Positions 12,566 through 22,044 of a stretch of 64,000 nt of DNA are shown here, piece after piece (positions within the stretch are counted from its first letter, which is position 1; each line of letters starts with the position of its first letter). Made by a program: the position numbers and the translations under genes. The notes beneath the pieces were generated by a model. That model was not told the DNA's origin and ran no database searches. It saw only the letters and a program-made list of their open reading frames with translations. The stretch comes from Azospira restricta (GTDB taxonomy: Bacteria > Pseudomonadota > Gammaproteobacteria > Burkholderiales > Rhodocyclaceae), in NCBI RefSeq assembly GCF_016858125.1, contig NZ_CP064781.1, positions 434,001 through 498,000 on the forward strand, given 5' to 3'.

Positions 12566-15500
12566 GTCGGTCTCCGGGTCGAGGTCGGGATGAAAGTGGT
12601 GCCGCGCCAGAGGCCGGCGACGAAGAGGAAGGGCAGCAGCGCCAGCGCCGCCCAGGGAATCGGCGCGGCAGCGGCGGGGGCGGCGCGTTCGAGCTCGTAG
12701 GCGCGCGAAGGCGCGGGTTCGGCCGCGGCTTCGGCAACGGGCACCGGCGCGGCGAGCGTCGCCGCCGCGGCAGCCTGCGGGCCGAGCGTCGGTTTGGCCG
12801 CCGCGGCGGCCGGCGCGTACGCCGCCGGCACGTTCTCGCCGCGCGCCCTGGCCAGCACGACGCCGAGCGCCTGCGCGTCGGCCGCCGCGAGCTGCGGCGC
12901 CAGCCACTCCCACATCGGGTGGTTCGGCGCCGCGTGGCCGCTGCCGGGCAGGCCGTTCCTGGCGACCAGCCGCGCCAGCTCGCCGCCGAGCCGCTCGATC
13001 GTCGCCGCGTCCGTTTGCCAGAAGCCCTTGTGCGCAGCGACCAGGAAAATCGACAGCATGTGCGCCTTGACGTGCGCGTTCGCCCCCCGGCCGAGGAACT
13101 CGGGCAGGCCGAGCTTGTGCGCGTCATCGAGATAGACCGACTTCACTTCGTCCCAAGCCCAGTTCTCGATCAGGTCCGGGCGCGTCACCTGCCAGCCCCA
13201 CAGATTCTCCAGGAACTCCTGGCCCATCGTGCGCGCGCCGGCGTAGCCGTGGCCCATCAGCGGCTTCAGCCAGGCCGGGTTGAGGAAGCGGCCGCGCAGT
13301 TCGCCAAGGACGGCGGTGGCGAGCGGCTCGATGTCGGCGCGGCCGGGGTCGGCGTGCTGCAGGATCAGCCCTTCCGGACGGCGGCCGGTAAGGCCCTCGA
13401 CGGCGAGCGAGAGGCCGCCGAGGTAGTCGAAGGCGTCGTTGTTGTCGAGCACGCCGTAGAGGTTGCTGGCGCGGCCGTGCCAGGCGCGGCCGACGTTGGC
13501 GAGCGCACTGTCGAACGCCGCGTGCGCCGCCTCGCCGTCGGCGGCGAGCCCGTAGGCGTGACCGAGCCGCGTGCGGTAGACCTTGCCCAGTTCGAGGCGC
13601 TCGTGCCACGCGCCGGAGCGCTCGGTCAGCCGGTTGATGCCGGCGCCGTAGGCCCCCGGCGCGTCGCCGAATGTTCGCAGCGCCGCCTCGCGGCCGGCGA
13701 CGGCCGGCGGCAGGCCGCGCTGCCGCAGCGCGTCGACGCGGCGCCGCCACTCGACGGCGACGCGGTTGGCGGCCGGCGCCTCGTCACCCCAGTGCACGGC
13801 CGGCAGCGGCTGCAGCGCGGCGGTGACGGCGTCCTGCAGCTCCGGCCGCTCGCGCACCAGCGCGTTCGCCGAGGCGGCGAGCGCGAGCAGGCCGGCGCGG
13901 TCGATCAGGCGCAGCAGGTTCGGGTAGAGGTCGCGGAACAGTCCCGAGGTGGTGACGATCACGTCGCGGCGCGGCGCATCGGAAACGAGGCGGACGTCGG
14001 TGACGATGCCGCGCGCATTCCACACCGGCTCGGCGCCCATCAGCGCCAACGCAAAGCCGACCATGACGCCCTCGTCGCGCACCGCGTCGGAGGCCCACAA
14101 AATGACTGCCTCACTGCCCTCGTGCGCCGCCTTCTTCTTCAGCGCGCGCGCCGCGAAGTCCTGGCCGAGCTTGTAGCCGAGCCGGGTCGGCAACAGGTCG
14201 CCGTCGACGGCGTGGAAGTTGCGGCCGGTCGGCAGCGCCTCGGGCGAGCGCAGCGGGTCGTTGCCCTTGCCCGGCGCCACGTAGCGGCCGGCCAGCCCGG
14301 CCAGCAGCGCCGCCATTTCCAGTTTCGGCGAGGCGGCGAGCTTGTCGGCGACGGCCGGGTCGTCCACCCCGCCCTGCTTCATCGACGCCAGCATCAGGTC
14401 GAGCGACTCGCGCGACCAGTCCTTGCCGAAGACGTGCAGGCCGTGCGGCATGAACTTCTCCTGCAGCTTGGTCAGGTAGTGGCCGATCTCGTGCGCCAAG
14501 AGCTCGTCGTCGGCCTGCTCGAAGCCGATGCCGCGCACCGCGAGCACGTCGGCCATCGACGCCTCCAGCTCCTGCTTCAGGTTCAGCGCCGCCACCTGCT
14601 CGCGCATGGTGCGCGCGGCGGCGGCCTTGATCGCTTCCGAACTGCTTGCCTCGAAGCTCTCGACCACCTGGCGCAGGGCCAGCAGCCGGTCGTAGAGCGG
14701 TGTCGCCGCGAGCGGCGGCGTCAGGTGGTCGACGATCACCGCCAGGCCGCGGCGCTTGGCCTGCACGCCCTCGCCGACGCCGTCGACGATGTACGGGTAG
14801 ATGCCGGGCAGGTCGGACGCGACCAGGCTCGGGTAGTCGTCGGACGCGAGGCCGACCGCCTTGCCGGGCAGGAACTCGTAGGTCGAATGGCGGCCGAGGT
14901 GCACCAGCGCGTCGGCGCGGAAGGCGTCGCGCAGCCAGTGGTAGAAGGCGAGGAACTGGTGCGGCGGGGTGATGCTGGTGTTGGCGTGCAGCAGCTCCTC
15001 GTCGACCTCCCAGCCGCGCGGCGGCTGCGGGCCGACGAAGACCTTGCCGAAGACGAGGCCGGGAATTAGCAGGCGGGCGTCGTGGCCACGGCCGTGCACC
15101 ATCACCCGGCCCGGCGCCGCGCCCCAGCCGCGCAGGCCTTCGATGGCCAGCGCGGCGAGGCGGCGCGCGGTTGCCGCGTTGCCAGCGCACGCGGTTTTCG
15201 CGCGCTCGGCCAGGCACTTCCGATAGCCGTCCTCCAGCTTCGCCAGTAATTTGATCGCCTCGTCGCGGCGCGGGTGGTCGGCACCTTCGACCAGGTGGCG
15301 CAGCTCCTTCAGCGCCGCCTCGACGCGCTTCTGGCCGAGCGTGCGCTCGCCGGCGCGCTCGGCTTCGAGCACCTCGGCGTGCAGCCGGCCGAGCGGGCCG
15401 TCGACCATCTCGCCCCGCACGCGCGGCGACAGCGTGCCGAACCAGCGCGCGTAGTCGGCGGCGCCGACGCCATTGACGTTCGGCGCCATGCGCGCGAGTT

Positions 15501-16905
15501 CGGCGCGGTCTTCGGGCAGGTTCACGCCGCGCTCCATGATCATCTCCAGCAGCGCTTCCGGCGTGGCCGGCAGCTCCCCGGTGTCGTAGCCGGCGGCCTT
15601 CATCTCGCGCAGGACATGGAACAGCGAAGCGGGCACGTCGAGGTTGTCGGCGCCGATGTTCTGCCGCCCCGGCGGGTGGTTGTAGTAGATCAGCGCGACG
15701 CGCTTGTCGAAATTCTTCTTCTGCGCCAGCGCCTGCCAGCGCGCGGCGCGCGCGGCGAGGCGCTCGACCTCTGCGGTGAGGACCTCGGGGCGGCGGATCT
15801 CGATGCCGGTCAGGCGGTCGATCGTCGGCTTGCCCGACGCGGCGACGACGATCGGCTGGCCGCTGCCCTGCAGCTCGGGCAGCGCGACGCGGTACTGCAC
15901 CGAATCGGGCGGCAGGCCGTCCGGCGACAGCCGCCACTGCATCGCCGTGCGGTCGGTCAGGCGGATCGCCTTGAACACCGGCACGTCGAGCCTGGCCAGC
16001 GCGGCACCGACCGCCTCGCGGTGCTCGGCAGCGCCGACGACGAAGTCCTGCAGCACGACCAGCGCCGCCGGCTTGGCCGGCGCGACCAGTTCCGGCAGGC
16101 GCTCGACGACCTCGCGCGAGGTCGCCGCCCAGCGCGCCATGACCGCGATGCAGTTGACGCCTTTCCGGCGCGACGCGGCGCAGATCGCGTCGGCCGGCGC
16201 CGGGTCGGCGTTGGCGAGGTCGAGCACGACCAGCGCCGGGCCGGTCGGCACCGGCTGCCAGCGCCAGGCGGCAGCGTCGCTGCGCTCTTCGCTGCCTTTA
16301 TCGCTGATCGCGCGCAGGCGCAGCGCCGGCTCGGGCTGCGGCACCGGCAGCGGCAGCGCCGGATGCAGCAGGTGGCGGTAGAGGTTGGCGACGTTGTCCG
16401 CGCCGCCGGCCTGCCAGGTCTGGCGCAGCGCGAGCCAGGCGCGCGCGCCGGGGTGCGCCGCGGCGGCGGCGAGCGCGTCGGCCGGCGGCTTTTCGAGCGT
16501 CAGGTTGCGCAGCGTCTCGCCGGGGAAGCCGGCGAGCGGCGCATCCGGCGCCGGGCGCGACATCAGCGACAGCGTCGCCTCGCCGTTCAGCGCGACGACG
16601 CGGGTACCGGTGCGCGCCTGCGGCAGCGCCTCCTTCAGCCGACGCGCCGGGTCGCCGAAGACGGCGACGGCGAGCACCGCGTCGGCCTCGGCGAGCGCGC
16701 GCGCGAGCTGCTTGTCGGGCATCGCCAAGAGCTGCGCCGGCGTACGCAGCAGCAGACGGTCGCCGGGATGGGCGGCAACGTGTTTCGCCGCCGCCTCGGC
16801 GGCGAGCGGCGCCGCGCGCTCGCTGACGACGCCGAACAGGGTTGCGGCCAGCGCCGGCAGCGGCAGCAGGCAGGCGACGGCGAGGACGGAGCGCAGGCGG
16901 CGCAT
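12562..16905 (-). CDS. cobN: CobN-like chelatase with signal peptide and C-terminal membrane anchor
   Basis: A 1447-residue member of the CobN/BchH/ChlH large-chelatase family. CobN-type landmarks are visible: LIYYNHPPGRQNIGADNLDVPASLF, HLGRHSTYEFLPGKAVGL, DYPSLVASDLPGIYPYIVDGVGEG and IEPLATAVLGELRGRFLNP. Unlike cytosolic CobN it starts with a signal peptide (MRRLRSVLAVACLLPLPALA) and ends with a Pro/Ala-rich tail and a single membrane helix (IPWAALALLPFLFVAGLW), so the catalytic body should sit in the periplasm. CobS and CobT are absent; ExbB- and ExbD-like genes follow with ATGA overlap. It may insert or remove metal from corrinoids or other tetrapyrroles during uptake. ATG at 16905, 14 nt after cobO. 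Confidence 0.88.
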   Translation of the reverse strand: MRRLRSVLAVACLLPLPALAATLFGVVSERAAPLAAEAAAKHVAAHPGDRLLLRTPAQLLAMPDKQLARALAEADAVLAVAVFGDPARRLKEALPQARTGTRVVALNGEATLSLMSRPAPDAPLAGFPGETLRNLTLEKPPADALAAAAAHPGARAWLALRQTWQAGGADNVANLYRHLLHPALPLPVPQPEPALRLRAISDKGSEERSDAAAWRWQPVPTGPALVVLDLANADPAPADAICAASRRKGVNCIAVMARWAATSREVVERLPELVAPAKPAALVVLQDFVVGAAEHREAVGAALARLDVPVFKAIRLTDRTAMQWRLSPDGLPPDSVQYRVALPELQGSGQPIVVAASGKPTIDRLTGIEIRRPEVLTAEVERLAARAARWQALAQKKNFDKRVALIYYNHPPGRQNIGADNLDVPASLFHVLREMKAAGYDTGELPATPEALLEMIMERGVNLPEDRAELARMAPNVNGVGAADYARWFGTLSPRVRGEMVDGPLGRLHAEVLEAERAGERTLGQKRVEAALKELRHLVEGADHPRRDEAIKLLAKLEDGYRKCLAERAKTACAGNAATARRLAALAIEGLRGWGAAPGRVMVHGRGHDARLLIPGLVFGKVFVGPQPPRGWEVDEELLHANTSITPPHQFLAFYHWLRDAFRADALVHLGRHSTYEFLPGKAVGLASDDYPSLVASDLPGIYPYIVDGVGEGVQAKRRGLAVIVDHLTPPLAATPLYDRLLALRQVVESFEASSSEAIKAAAARTMREQVAALNLKQELEASMADVLAVRGIGFEQADDELLAHEIGHYLTKLQEKFMPHGLHVFGKDWSRESLDLMLASMKQGGVDDPAVADKLAASPKLEMAALLAGLAGRYVAPGKGNDPLRSPEALPTGRNFHAVDGDLLPTRLGYKLGQDFAARALKKKAAHEGSEAVILWASDAVRDEGVMVGFALALMGAEPVWNARGIVTDVRLVSDAPRRDVIVTTSGLFRDLYPNLLRLIDRAGLLALAASANALVRERPELQDAVTAALQPLPAVHWGDEAPAANRVAVEWRRRVDALRQRGLPPAVAGREAALRTFGDAPGAYGAGINRLTERSGAWHERLELGKVYRTRLGHAYGLAADGEAAHAAFDSALANVGRAWHGRASNLYGVLDNNDAFDYLGGLSLAVEGLTGRRPEGLILQHADPGRADIEPLATAVLGELRGRFLNPAWLKPLMGHGYAGARTMGQEFLENLWGWQVTRPDLIENWAWDEVKSVYLDDAHKLGLPEFLGRGANAHVKAHMLSIFLVAAHKGFWQTDAATIERLGGELARLVARNGLPGSGHAAPNHPMWEWLAPQLAAADAQALGVVLARARGENVPAAYAPAAAAAKPTLGPQAAAAATLAAPVPVAEAAAEPAPSRAYELERAAPAAAAPIPWAALALLPFLFVAGLWRGTTFIPTSTRRPT

Positions 16906-16919
16906 CGGAATGCCGCTGA

Positions 16920-17531
16920 TCAGTACTCGACGCCGGGCATCGCCTTCACACCGATCTTGAAGGCGTGCTTGAGCATGCCCATCTCGGTCACCGTGTCGGC
17001 GGCCTCGATCAGCGCCTCGGGCGCACCGCGGCCGGTGACGATCACCGTCTGCAGCCGCGGCCGCGCGGCGATCGCCGCCAGCACCTCGGCGAGGTCCAGC
17101 CAGCCGTACTTGAAGGCGTAGGTCATCTCGTCGAGGACGACCAGGTTGACCGACGGGTCGGCCAGGCACTCCCTGGCGATCGCCCACGCCGCCTGCGCGG
17201 CGGCGGTGTCGCGGCCGCTGTCCTGCGTCTCCCAGGTGAAGCCCTCGCCGCAGACGTGCCAGCGCACCTGCTCCGGGAACTTGCGGAAGAAACCCTCCTC
17301 GCCGGTGTCCGAGCGGCTCTTCACGAACTGCACGACGGCGACCCGGTGGCCGTGGCCGAGCGCGCGTGCGACGACGCCGAACGCGGCCGAGCTCTTGCCC
17401 TTGCCGTTGCCGGTGTTGACCAGCAGGATGCCGCGTTCTTCCTGGGCGGCGGCGATCTTCGCGTCGATCACTTCCTTCTTGCGCTGCATGCGGTCGTGGT
17501 GGCGCTGTTCGCGCGTGCTGTCTTCGCTCAT
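16920..17531 (-). CDS. cobO: Cob(I)yrinic acid a,c-diamide adenosyltransferase
   Basis: CobA/CobO/BtuR-type corrinoid adenosyltransferase, 203 residues, making the Co-C bond of adenosylcobalamin from ATP. The P-loop is LLVNTGNGKGKSSAAFG near residue 38, followed by VVQFVKS, the WHVCGEGFTWETQD region, VVLDEMTYAFKYGWLD and VTGRGAPEALIEAAD, all typical of the family. The product is the cofactor of the methylmalonyl-CoA mutase encoded at 38552. Its start overlaps btuF by 4 bp. Confidence 0.94.
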   Translation of the reverse strand: MSEDSTREQRHHDRMQRKKEVIDAKIAAAQEERGILLVNTGNGKGKSSAAFGVVARALGHGHRVAVVQFVKSRSDTGEEGFFRKFPEQVRWHVCGEGFTWETQDSGRDTAAAQAAWAIARECLADPSVNLVVLDEMTYAFKYGWLDLAEVLAAIAARPRLQTVIVTGRGAPEALIEAADTVTEMGMLKHAFKIGVKAMPGVEY

Positions 17532-18319
17532 TGCAGAGCCTCCTTGAGTTCGTCCAGGCCTTCGAGCAGACGCGGCCCGGGGTGAAAGAAATTGTCGCCG
17601 GGCAGCATCAGCAGCGTCACCGGCAGGGCGCCGAGGCGCGCATCGCAGTGGTTCTCGGCGCGGGTCATGAGGTTCACGACAATGTCCGGGCGCGTTGCCG
17701 CGACCAGCGCCGGGATGCTGTCGATCGGCTCGCCGTCGTGCAGGTGATGGATGCCCTCGGCACTTTCCGCGAGCGTAAACCCGGCCTTCTCGGCAAGGTC
17801 GCCGAGCATCGTGTTGCGGCCGTAGGAATACGGCCGCGTGGCGCACGCGGAAACGAGCAGGATGCGCCGCTGCCGCGCCGGCATCGCCGCTAGGCGCTGC
17901 TGCAGCTCGCGGCTGAAGCGGCGGGCGCGCGCCGCGGCCTCCTCGCTGCCGCTGGCGGCCGCCAGCGCGGCGACCATCTGCTCGCTCTCGGCCAGCGAGC
18001 GGTAGCCGCCGAGACGCAGCGAACGGGCGCCGGCCGGCGTGACGGCGGCCAGCGTGTCGGGCGCGGTGAGCATCGAGGTGACGATCAGATCCGGCGCGAG
18101 CGCGGCGATCGCGGCGGCATCCGGATCGCTGACGCCGCCGGTGTGCGGCAGCTGGCGTTCGTCGTAGCGCGAGACGCCGACCACGCAGTCGCCGCGGCCG
18201 AGCCAGTCGAGGGCGATGGTCAGGTACGGCGACTGGCTGACGATGCGCGGGCAATCGGCGGCGGCCGCGTCGAAGGCGGCGAGCGTCAGCAGGGGCAGCA
18301 GCAGGCGCAGCAGATGCAT
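17528..18319 (-). CDS. btuF: Periplasmic cobalamin-binding protein BtuF
   Basis: Solute-binding protein of the vitamin B12 ABC importer, 263 residues. A signal peptide (MHLLRLLLPLLTLAAFDAAAA) precedes a two-lobe class III binding fold with RIVSQSPYLTIALDWLG, VGVSRYDERQLPHTGGVSDPDAAAIAALAPDLIV and a C-terminal lobe ending DNFFHPGPRLLEGLDEL. The family is shared with siderophore and haem binders; the position between btuD and cobO in a riboswitch-controlled operon supports corrinoids as the ligand. Confidence 0.88.
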   Translation of the reverse strand: MHLLRLLLPLLTLAAFDAAAADCPRIVSQSPYLTIALDWLGRGDCVVGVSRYDERQLPHTGGVSDPDAAAIAALAPDLIVTSMLTAPDTLAAVTPAGARSLRLGGYRSLAESEQMVAALAAASGSEEAAARARRFSRELQQRLAAMPARQRRILLVSACATRPYSYGRNTMLGDLAEKAGFTLAESAEGIHHLHDGEPIDSIPALVAATRPDIVVNLMTRAENHCDARLGALPVTLLMLPGDNFFHPGPRLLEGLDELKEALQ

Positions 18320-18340
18320 GGAATACCTCCGGAAAAGCGT

Positions 18341-19111
18341 TCAGCGCGGAATGAAGCCGACCATCCCGTCGGCTTCGATGGCGCGCAGCGGATGCTGGTA
18401 GAGCGCGGACAGGCGTTCGGCGGTGAGCATCTCGCGCACCGGGCCGAGTTCGCTGCGGCCGTCGCCGTGGATCAGCAGTGCGCGGTCGCAGTAGCGCCAG
18501 GCCAGCGCCGGTTCGTGCAGGACCATGACCACGCCGGCGTGGCAGTCGCGCGCGGCAGCGGCGAACAGGTCGAGCACCGCGATCTGGTGGTTGAGGTCGA
18601 GATGGGCGAGCGGTTCGTCGAGCAGGTAGAGCGGCGGCGCCTGCGTCAGCAGCGTGGCGATCGCCAGCCGCTGGCGCTCGCCGCCGGAGAGCGTCTGCAC
18701 GTCGCGCGCTTCCAGGCCGGCGAGGCCGACGGCGGCGAGCGCGCCGCGCGCGATCTCGGCATCCGCCTTCGACTCCCAGTCCCAGCGGCCGAGGTGCGGG
18801 TGGCGTCCGGTCAGCGCCGTCTCCAGCACGGTCGAGGCAAAGGCGTCGCTGTGCCGCTGCGCCAGCCAGCCGCGCCGCTTCGCCGCCGCACGCGGACCGA
18901 GCGCGGCATAGCTGTCGCCGCCGAGGCGGACCTCGCCGGCGTCGGCGGCGCGCAGGCCGGCGAGCACCGACAGCAGCGTCGACTTGCCGGCGCCGTTGCG
19001 GCCGAGGATGGCCAGCCGCTCGCCGGCGGCGAGCGAGAAATCGAGCGCCCGACAGACCGTGTGGCCGCCGACGGCGACATCGAGTTGGCGCGCTTCGATC
19101 AATGCGCTCAT
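18341..19111 (-). CDS. btuD: Cobalamin ABC transporter ATPase BtuD
   Basis: ATPase of the FecE/BtuD type, 256 residues. Walker A is GRNGAGKST, the signature is LSGGERQRLAIATLL, Walker B is LYLLDEPLAHLD and the H-loop region is VMVLHEPALAWRYCD. The ATG at 19111 overlaps the btuC stop by 4 bp. It energises uptake through BtuC of corrinoid delivered by BtuF. Confidence 0.9.
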   Translation of the reverse strand: MSALIEARQLDVAVGGHTVCRALDFSLAAGERLAILGRNGAGKSTLLSVLAGLRAADAGEVRLGGDSYAALGPRAAAKRRGWLAQRHSDAFASTVLETALTGRHPHLGRWDWESKADAEIARGALAAVGLAGLEARDVQTLSGGERQRLAIATLLTQAPPLYLLDEPLAHLDLNHQIAVLDLFAAAARDCHAGVVMVLHEPALAWRYCDRALLIHGDGRSELGPVREMLTAERLSALYQHPLRAIEADGMVGFIPR

Positions 19112-20085
19112 TGCCGGTGCCTCGCCAGCAGGAAGAGGAAGACCGGCACACCGATCAGCGCCGTGAGCACGCCGACCGGCAGCTGCTGCGGCGCGACGAC
19201 GGTGCGCGCCAGCGTGTCGGCCAGCGTCAGCAGTGCGCCGCCGGCGAGCACCGACGCGGGCAGCAGCAGGCGCTGGTCGTTGCCGATCGCCAGCCGCACC
19301 AGGTGCGGCACGATCAGGCCGACGAAACCGATCGAGCCGGCGCTGGTGACGGCCGTGGCGGTAACCAGCGAGGCGATGCCATAGACGGCGTAGCGCAGTC
19401 GGCGGACGTCGACGCCGAGAGCCTGCGCGGTGTCGTGGCCGCGCGCGAGCAGGTTCAGCTCGCGCGCGAAGGGCAAGGCGGCGATCAGCGCGGCGCCGAG
19501 GATGGCCAGCGCCACCGCCGGCGCCCCGGTCTGCGACAGGTCGCCCATCAGCCAGAAGAGCATGCCGCGCAGCTTGTGCTCGGGCGCGATCGACAGCATC
19601 AGCGCAACCAGCGCGCCGCAGCCGGCGGCAACGATGACGCCGGTGAGCAACAGCCGCGTCTGCGTCCACGCGCCGTCGCCGTGGGCCAGGCCGAAGACGA
19701 TCAGCATCGCGCCGAGCGCGCCGCAGAAGGCCAGTCCGTTGATGCCGGCGGCCGATAGCCCGAGCAGGATCGCGAACATCGCGCCGACGCCGGCGCCGCC
19801 GGAGATGCCGAGGACGTAGGGGTCGGCCAGCGGATTCCTGAGCAATACCTGCATCAGCGCGCCGGCCAGCGCCAGCAGCCCGCCGCAGGCGAAGCCGGCG
19901 AGCGCCCGCGGCAGGCGCAGGTCGCGCACGATCGCCGCGTGCTCGACCGGCTCGCCGAGCAGCGCGGCAAGCACGTCGGCGAGCGGCACCGACAGGCTGC
20001 CGACCGCCAGCGCCGCCGCGAAGCTCGCCACGCCGAGCAGCGCGAGCACGGCGAGGACGAGGACGGCGCGGCGGTGGCTGGGCAT
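19108..20085 (-). CDS. btuC: Cobalamin ABC transporter permease BtuC
   Basis: FecCD-family permease of 325 residues with about ten membrane helices. Family motifs include LRLPRALAGFACGGLLALAGALMQVLLRNPLADPYVLG and SAGSIGFVGLIVPHLVRLAIGNDQRLLLPASVLAGG. It starts 7 nt after the btuB stop and overlaps btuD by 4 bp. Confidence 0.92.
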   Translation of the reverse strand: MPSHRRAVLVLAVLALLGVASFAAALAVGSLSVPLADVLAALLGEPVEHAAIVRDLRLPRALAGFACGGLLALAGALMQVLLRNPLADPYVLGISGGAGVGAMFAILLGLSAAGINGLAFCGALGAMLIVFGLAHGDGAWTQTRLLLTGVIVAAGCGALVALMLSIAPEHKLRGMLFWLMGDLSQTGAPAVALAILGAALIAALPFARELNLLARGHDTAQALGVDVRRLRYAVYGIASLVTATAVTSAGSIGFVGLIVPHLVRLAIGNDQRLLLPASVLAGGALLTLADTLARTVVAPQQLPVGVLTALIGVPVFLFLLARHRQ

Positions 20086-20092
20086 GGCGGGT

Positions 20093-21910
20093 CTACTTCG
20101 GCGCGTAGCGGATGCCGAAGAACGCGTTGGCGCCGAGGACGCCGTAGTTGTTCACGGTCTCGTAGTACTTGTCGAAGATGTTGTTGCCGCGCGCGAACAG
20201 CACCCAGTCCTTGTCCACGCGATACTCGGCGAACAGGTTCACGAGGCCGTAGCCGCCGAGCCGTACGCGATTGGCCGCATCGTCGTAGCGATGACCGACC
20301 CACTGCCATTCGCCGCCCAGGGTCCAGTCTCCGAACGACCGGCTGAGATGGCTGAACATCTGCCGTTCGGCACGGCGTGCCAGCCGGTTGCCGGTATCGT
20401 CGTCGCGGGTGCGCTGCAAATCGACGGAGACGCCGCCGGACCATGGGCCCGAACGGCCGGCATAGCTGAGCGAGGTTCCCTTCAGCGTCGCCTTGTTCAC
20501 GTTCTGCGGCGGCCAGCTGTTGATCAGGTCCTCGACCTTGTTGTGGAAGTAGACGGCGGACAAGCGGTGCCCGCTCGTCTCCCACGTGACCCCGGCCTCG
20601 GCGTTCTTCGCCTTCTCCGGCTTCAGGTTCGGATTGCCGCCGCCGAAGCCGGTATCGGGGAAGTACAGCTCGTTGAAGGTCGGCGCGCGGAATGCGGTGC
20701 CGTAGGAGAGATGCCCGCGCCATGCCGGCGTGAACTGGTAGCCGTAGGTGGCCGCACCGGTGGTCCGGCCGCCGAACTGCGAATTGTCATCACGGCGCAG
20801 GTTGAGCTGCAGCTGATGGTTGTCCAGGCCGGCGGTCCAGCCGGCGAGCAGCGAGCGGACGCTGCGCTCGTCCCGCGTGTAGTTGGTGGTTCCCGACACG
20901 GCCTGCTTCAGATATTCCGCGGCGAACAGCGCGGTTCCGAGGGGCAGCTTGACGTCGTTCTGCCACACCAGCTGGTCCTGGACCGTCCGGAACTCCCCGG
21001 TGGTGACGCCGTTGCGGCGCGTCGTCAGATCGTCGGTGCTGCGGCCGAGACGGACCGTGCTGGTCCAGCTCGCGAGCAGCTTGTTGCGGGAGTAGATCGA
21101 GTACGCGGCAACATCCTGTTCGCTCTTGAAGTCGCGGGCTTTCGGCGTCGAATCGTAGCGGCTGGTGCCGTCGGTTGCCAACACCGTGGCGCCGATCTCG
21201 TGACCGCTGGCCGGACGGACCGCCAGGCTGCCGGAGAAGCTGCTGTTGCGGTAGCCGTCGCGGTCGGGGTTGAACGAGCTGCTTTTCTTGTTGTGGATGG
21301 CGCTGACGCCGTCGGTCTCGTAGTAGCCGCCCTGCAGGCTGAACGACACCAGCTCGTTGCCGCCCGAGATGCCGACACTGCTGTCGCTGGTGTGGTAGGT
21401 GCCGTAGCCGGTGCTGGCGTTGAGGCGCGGCTCGCCGCTACCCTTCCGGGTGAAGATCTGGATGACGCCGCCGATTGCGTCGGCACCGTAGAGCGACGAG
21501 GCCGGGCCGCGCAGGATCTCGATGCGCTCGACCTGGGACAGCGGGATGCGCGACCAGGTCGCTTCACCGGTCGTCGCCGAGCCGAAGCGCTGGCCGTCGA
21601 TCAGCACGATCGACTGCTTGGAGGAGGCGCCGCGGATGAAGATGCCGCTGTTCGTTCCCGGACCGCCGTTCGCGGTGTACTGGATGCCCGGCTGGCGGGC
21701 GAGCAACTGCTCGATGGTGGTCTGGCCGGCCTGCTCGATTTCCTCGCGGTCGATGACGGTGACGTCGGCCATCAGATCGCTGACCCGCGTGGCCTGGCGG
21801 GTCGCGGTGACGACGATGGGATTCAGCTCGGCGTCGGCCGCCGCCATCAGATTGCCGGAGAAGGCGGCGAGCGTCGCCGCCGCCAGCGCATGTCGATTAT
21901 CGATTTTCAT
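20093..21910 (-). CDS. btuB: TonB-dependent outer-membrane cobalamin receptor BtuB
   Basis: Outer-membrane beta-barrel receptor, 605 residues. A signal peptide ends near LMAAADA; a TonB box-like ELNPIVVTATRQ follows, then the plug domain (VTVIDREEIEQAGQTTIEQLLARQPGIQ, IFIRGASSKQSIVLIDGQRF, VERIEILRGPASSLYGADAIGGVI) and the barrel with the FNELYFPDTGFGGGNPNLKPEKAKNAEAG signature typical of BtuB. The start at 21910 has an AGGGG ribosome site 8 nt upstream. The cobalamin riboswitch in its leader identifies the ligand class. The protein ends ...FGIRYAPK rather than with a terminal aromatic residue. Confidence 0.93.
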   Translation of the reverse strand: MKIDNRHALAAATLAAFSGNLMAAADAELNPIVVTATRQATRVSDLMADVTVIDREEIEQAGQTTIEQLLARQPGIQYTANGGPGTNSGIFIRGASSKQSIVLIDGQRFGSATTGEATWSRIPLSQVERIEILRGPASSLYGADAIGGVIQIFTRKGSGEPRLNASTGYGTYHTSDSSVGISGGNELVSFSLQGGYYETDGVSAIHNKKSSSFNPDRDGYRNSSFSGSLAVRPASGHEIGATVLATDGTSRYDSTPKARDFKSEQDVAAYSIYSRNKLLASWTSTVRLGRSTDDLTTRRNGVTTGEFRTVQDQLVWQNDVKLPLGTALFAAEYLKQAVSGTTNYTRDERSVRSLLAGWTAGLDNHQLQLNLRRDDNSQFGGRTTGAATYGYQFTPAWRGHLSYGTAFRAPTFNELYFPDTGFGGGNPNLKPEKAKNAEAGVTWETSGHRLSAVYFHNKVEDLINSWPPQNVNKATLKGTSLSYAGRSGPWSGGVSVDLQRTRDDDTGNRLARRAERQMFSHLSRSFGDWTLGGEWQWVGHRYDDAANRVRLGGYGLVNLFAEYRVDKDWVLFARGNNIFDKYYETVNNYGVLGANAFFGIRYAPK

Positions 21911-22044
21911 GGTTACCCCTGATCGCCGGCGAGCGTCCCCGCTGCCGGCATTGCACAGAATGGAACTGCACGGGGGGGCTGAACGGGACGGGGCGCACGG
22001 GCGCCGAGCATCCAATGACCGCCTCCCGCGGCATTTCCGCTACT

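Noticed and set aside
12562-17187. A longer CobN start upstream of 16905
   Set aside because: The extra N-terminus would overlap cobO out of frame and would bury the clear signal peptide starting at the ATG at 16905.
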